NCBI GenBank assembly: GCA_030040295.1
Contig: JASHTZ010000464.1
Location: 1-5,636 of the forward strand
DNA length: 5,636 bases
Reading direction: 5' to 3'
Origin: Terriglobia bacterium
Lineage (GTDB): Bacteria > Acidobacteriota > Terriglobia > UBA7540
Positions 5,307 to 5,636 of the stretch are shown one piece after another. The notes beneath the pieces were generated by a model, which made no database searches, was not told the DNA's origin, and was given only the letters and a program-made list of their open reading frames with translations. The position numbers were made by a program, and so were the translations under genes. Within the stretch, counting starts at the first letter, position 1. Each line of letters opens with the position of its first letter.

Positions 5307-5385
5307 TTGTTCGCCACCGGAATCCGCAGGTTCAGACCTGCGGCTAGCCATCATAGGTCCCTAAAGGGGCCATCGCAGCGAACAA
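5307..5385. repeat. Composite palindromic block with 8-bp outer inverted repeat
   Basis: TTGTTCGC (5307-5314) and GCGAACAA (5378-5385) are exact inverted repeats. They enclose two hairpins: the 8-bp one at 5324-5343 and GGTCCC(5356-5361)/GGGGCC(5366-5371) with loop TAAA and one G-U pair. The nested layout, with outer arms around two hairpins, parallels the block at 5110-5212. Confidence 0.45.
5324..5347 (-). repeat. REP-like single hairpin with CTAG head
   Basis: On the minus strand, CTAG (5347-5344) is followed directly by CCGCAGGT (5343-5336), loop CTGA, then ACCTGCGG (5331-5324). This is an exact 8-bp stem. The architecture (NTAG head, 8-bp stem, 3-4-nt loop) matches the doublet units at 5129-5178, with C in place of G in the head and a different stem. 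Confidence 0.5.
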
Positions 5386-5434
5386 AGTAGTCCGGGGATG
5401 GGTCAGATTAAATTGTTTCTGGATTTTAAGGACC

Positions 5435-5473
5435 AAAAAAAGCGCGCGACGAACCCGAAGATTCGCCGCCCGC
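5435..5473 (-). terminator. Rho-independent terminator of an upstream minus-strand transcript
   Basis: On the minus strand GCGGGCGGCGAA (5473-5462) pairs with TTCGTCGCGCGC (5453-5442) around an 8-nt loop (TCTTCGGG). The 12-bp stem has one G-G mismatch and one G-U pair. It is followed at once by seven T (5441-5435). The plus strand has no T-tract on the other side, so it acts in the minus direction and ends a transcript entering from beyond 5636, insulating the tilS unit. Confidence 0.8.
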
Positions 5474-5636
5474 ACTGCCATGACTTGCCCATTTCCCCAG
5501 TGCCGGCCGCATAGCCGAGCACACCCAGGCGAGATTATGGTTTGAGAAACCTTGCCGCAACGGCCTGCCTCGCGTTTGCCTTTGGCTTTCGGAAGGAGCC
5601 GCCAGCCGACGTCCGAGGCGCAGGCATGCTCACACC
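5474..5636 (-). other. 3' part of an unidentified minus-strand transcript (gene end or structured RNA)
   Basis: The stretch lies directly upstream of the terminator. One reading is the C-terminal end of a protein: an open frame from the edge runs 34 codons (ending ...AVAARFLKP) to TAA at 5534-5532, about 60 nt before the terminator stem. It has no family signature I recognise. The other reading is a structured RNA. GCCTG and CCTCG (near 5626-5613) can pair with CGAGG and CAGGC further on, with a 2-nt bulge. GGTTT/AAACC forms a short hairpin, and GTGC-T-CGGC pairs with GCCGGCAC. I cannot choose between the two, and no standard RNA family is clearly matched. Confidence 0.35.

Noticed and set aside
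5147..5347. 66-codon plus-strand frame in the repeat-rich spacer
   Set aside because: It runs through several hairpins, lacks an SD and shows no protein-like features.
5040..5434. CRISPR array
   Set aside because: The repeats here are inverted palindromes of different sequence, not regularly spaced direct repeats with unique spacers.
5400..5434. Insertion-sequence end (GGTC...GACC around an AT-rich stretch)
   Set aside because: The inverted match is only 4 bp and there is no transposase or second end, so it cannot be supported.
5345..5636. Minus-strand open frame from the window edge through the terminator to TAG near 5345
   Set aside because: It would read through the stem-loop and T-tract of a good terminator and has no recognisable motif; open by chance.
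5474..5636. Cobalamin riboswitch, RNase P RNA, tmRNA or SRP RNA
   Set aside because: A GGCACTGGGGAAA stretch recalls part of the cobalamin riboswitch, but the other conserved blocks are missing; the RNase P ACAGAA core, a tmRNA T-arm and the SRP GGAAGCAGC motifs were not found.

Overview
The window reads as a chromosomal segment from a moderately GC-rich bacterium, most likely an acidobacterium. This placement is an inference from three things: the style of the FtsH N-terminus, the tilS-HPRT-ftsH order next to a Uma2 gene, and an intergenic spacer packed with GTAG-headed palindromes. No rRNA or other marker gene is present to prove it. All recognisable genes lie on the minus strand, so transcription runs from high to low coordinates.

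Layout in transcription order. (1) 5636-5474: the last part of an upstream unit or RNA that I cannot identify. It ends in a good Rho-independent terminator at 5473-5435. (2) 5434-5040: a gene-free spacer of about 400 bp that is dense in palindromes. It holds a GTAG-headed, REP-like doublet inside a longer imperfect inverted repeat, an 11-bp perfect hairpin and several smaller ones. (3) 5009-3570: tilS, the tRNA-Ile lysidine synthetase, with a candidate extended -10 just upstream. (4) 3573-2995: a hypoxanthine phosphoribosyltransferase-fold protein overlapping tilS by 4 nt (ATGA). It keeps the family scaffold but has lost the PRPP-loop acidic residues and other active-site positions. (5) 2875-965: ftsH, the membrane AAA+ zinc protease, with a GTG start chosen by a strong AGGAGG. 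(6) 880-335: a Uma2-family (PF05685) putative endonuclease. Its perfect TGnTATAAT element predicts a leaderless mRNA. (7) 220-1: the 5' end of a glpF-type aquaglyceroporin, cut by the window edge, with a strong Shine-Dalgarno.

tilS, the HPRT-like gene and ftsH form a classic conserved housekeeping block (tRNA modification, phosphoribosyltransferase, membrane proteolysis). In Bacillus subtilis, TilS and HprT are reported to act together as a regulator of ftsH. Here the middle member looks catalytically dead, has a lysine-rich N-terminal extension and is translationally coupled to tilS. That makes a structural or regulatory role the most interesting hypothesis in the window. The Uma2 and glpF genes appear to be separate units with their own signals.
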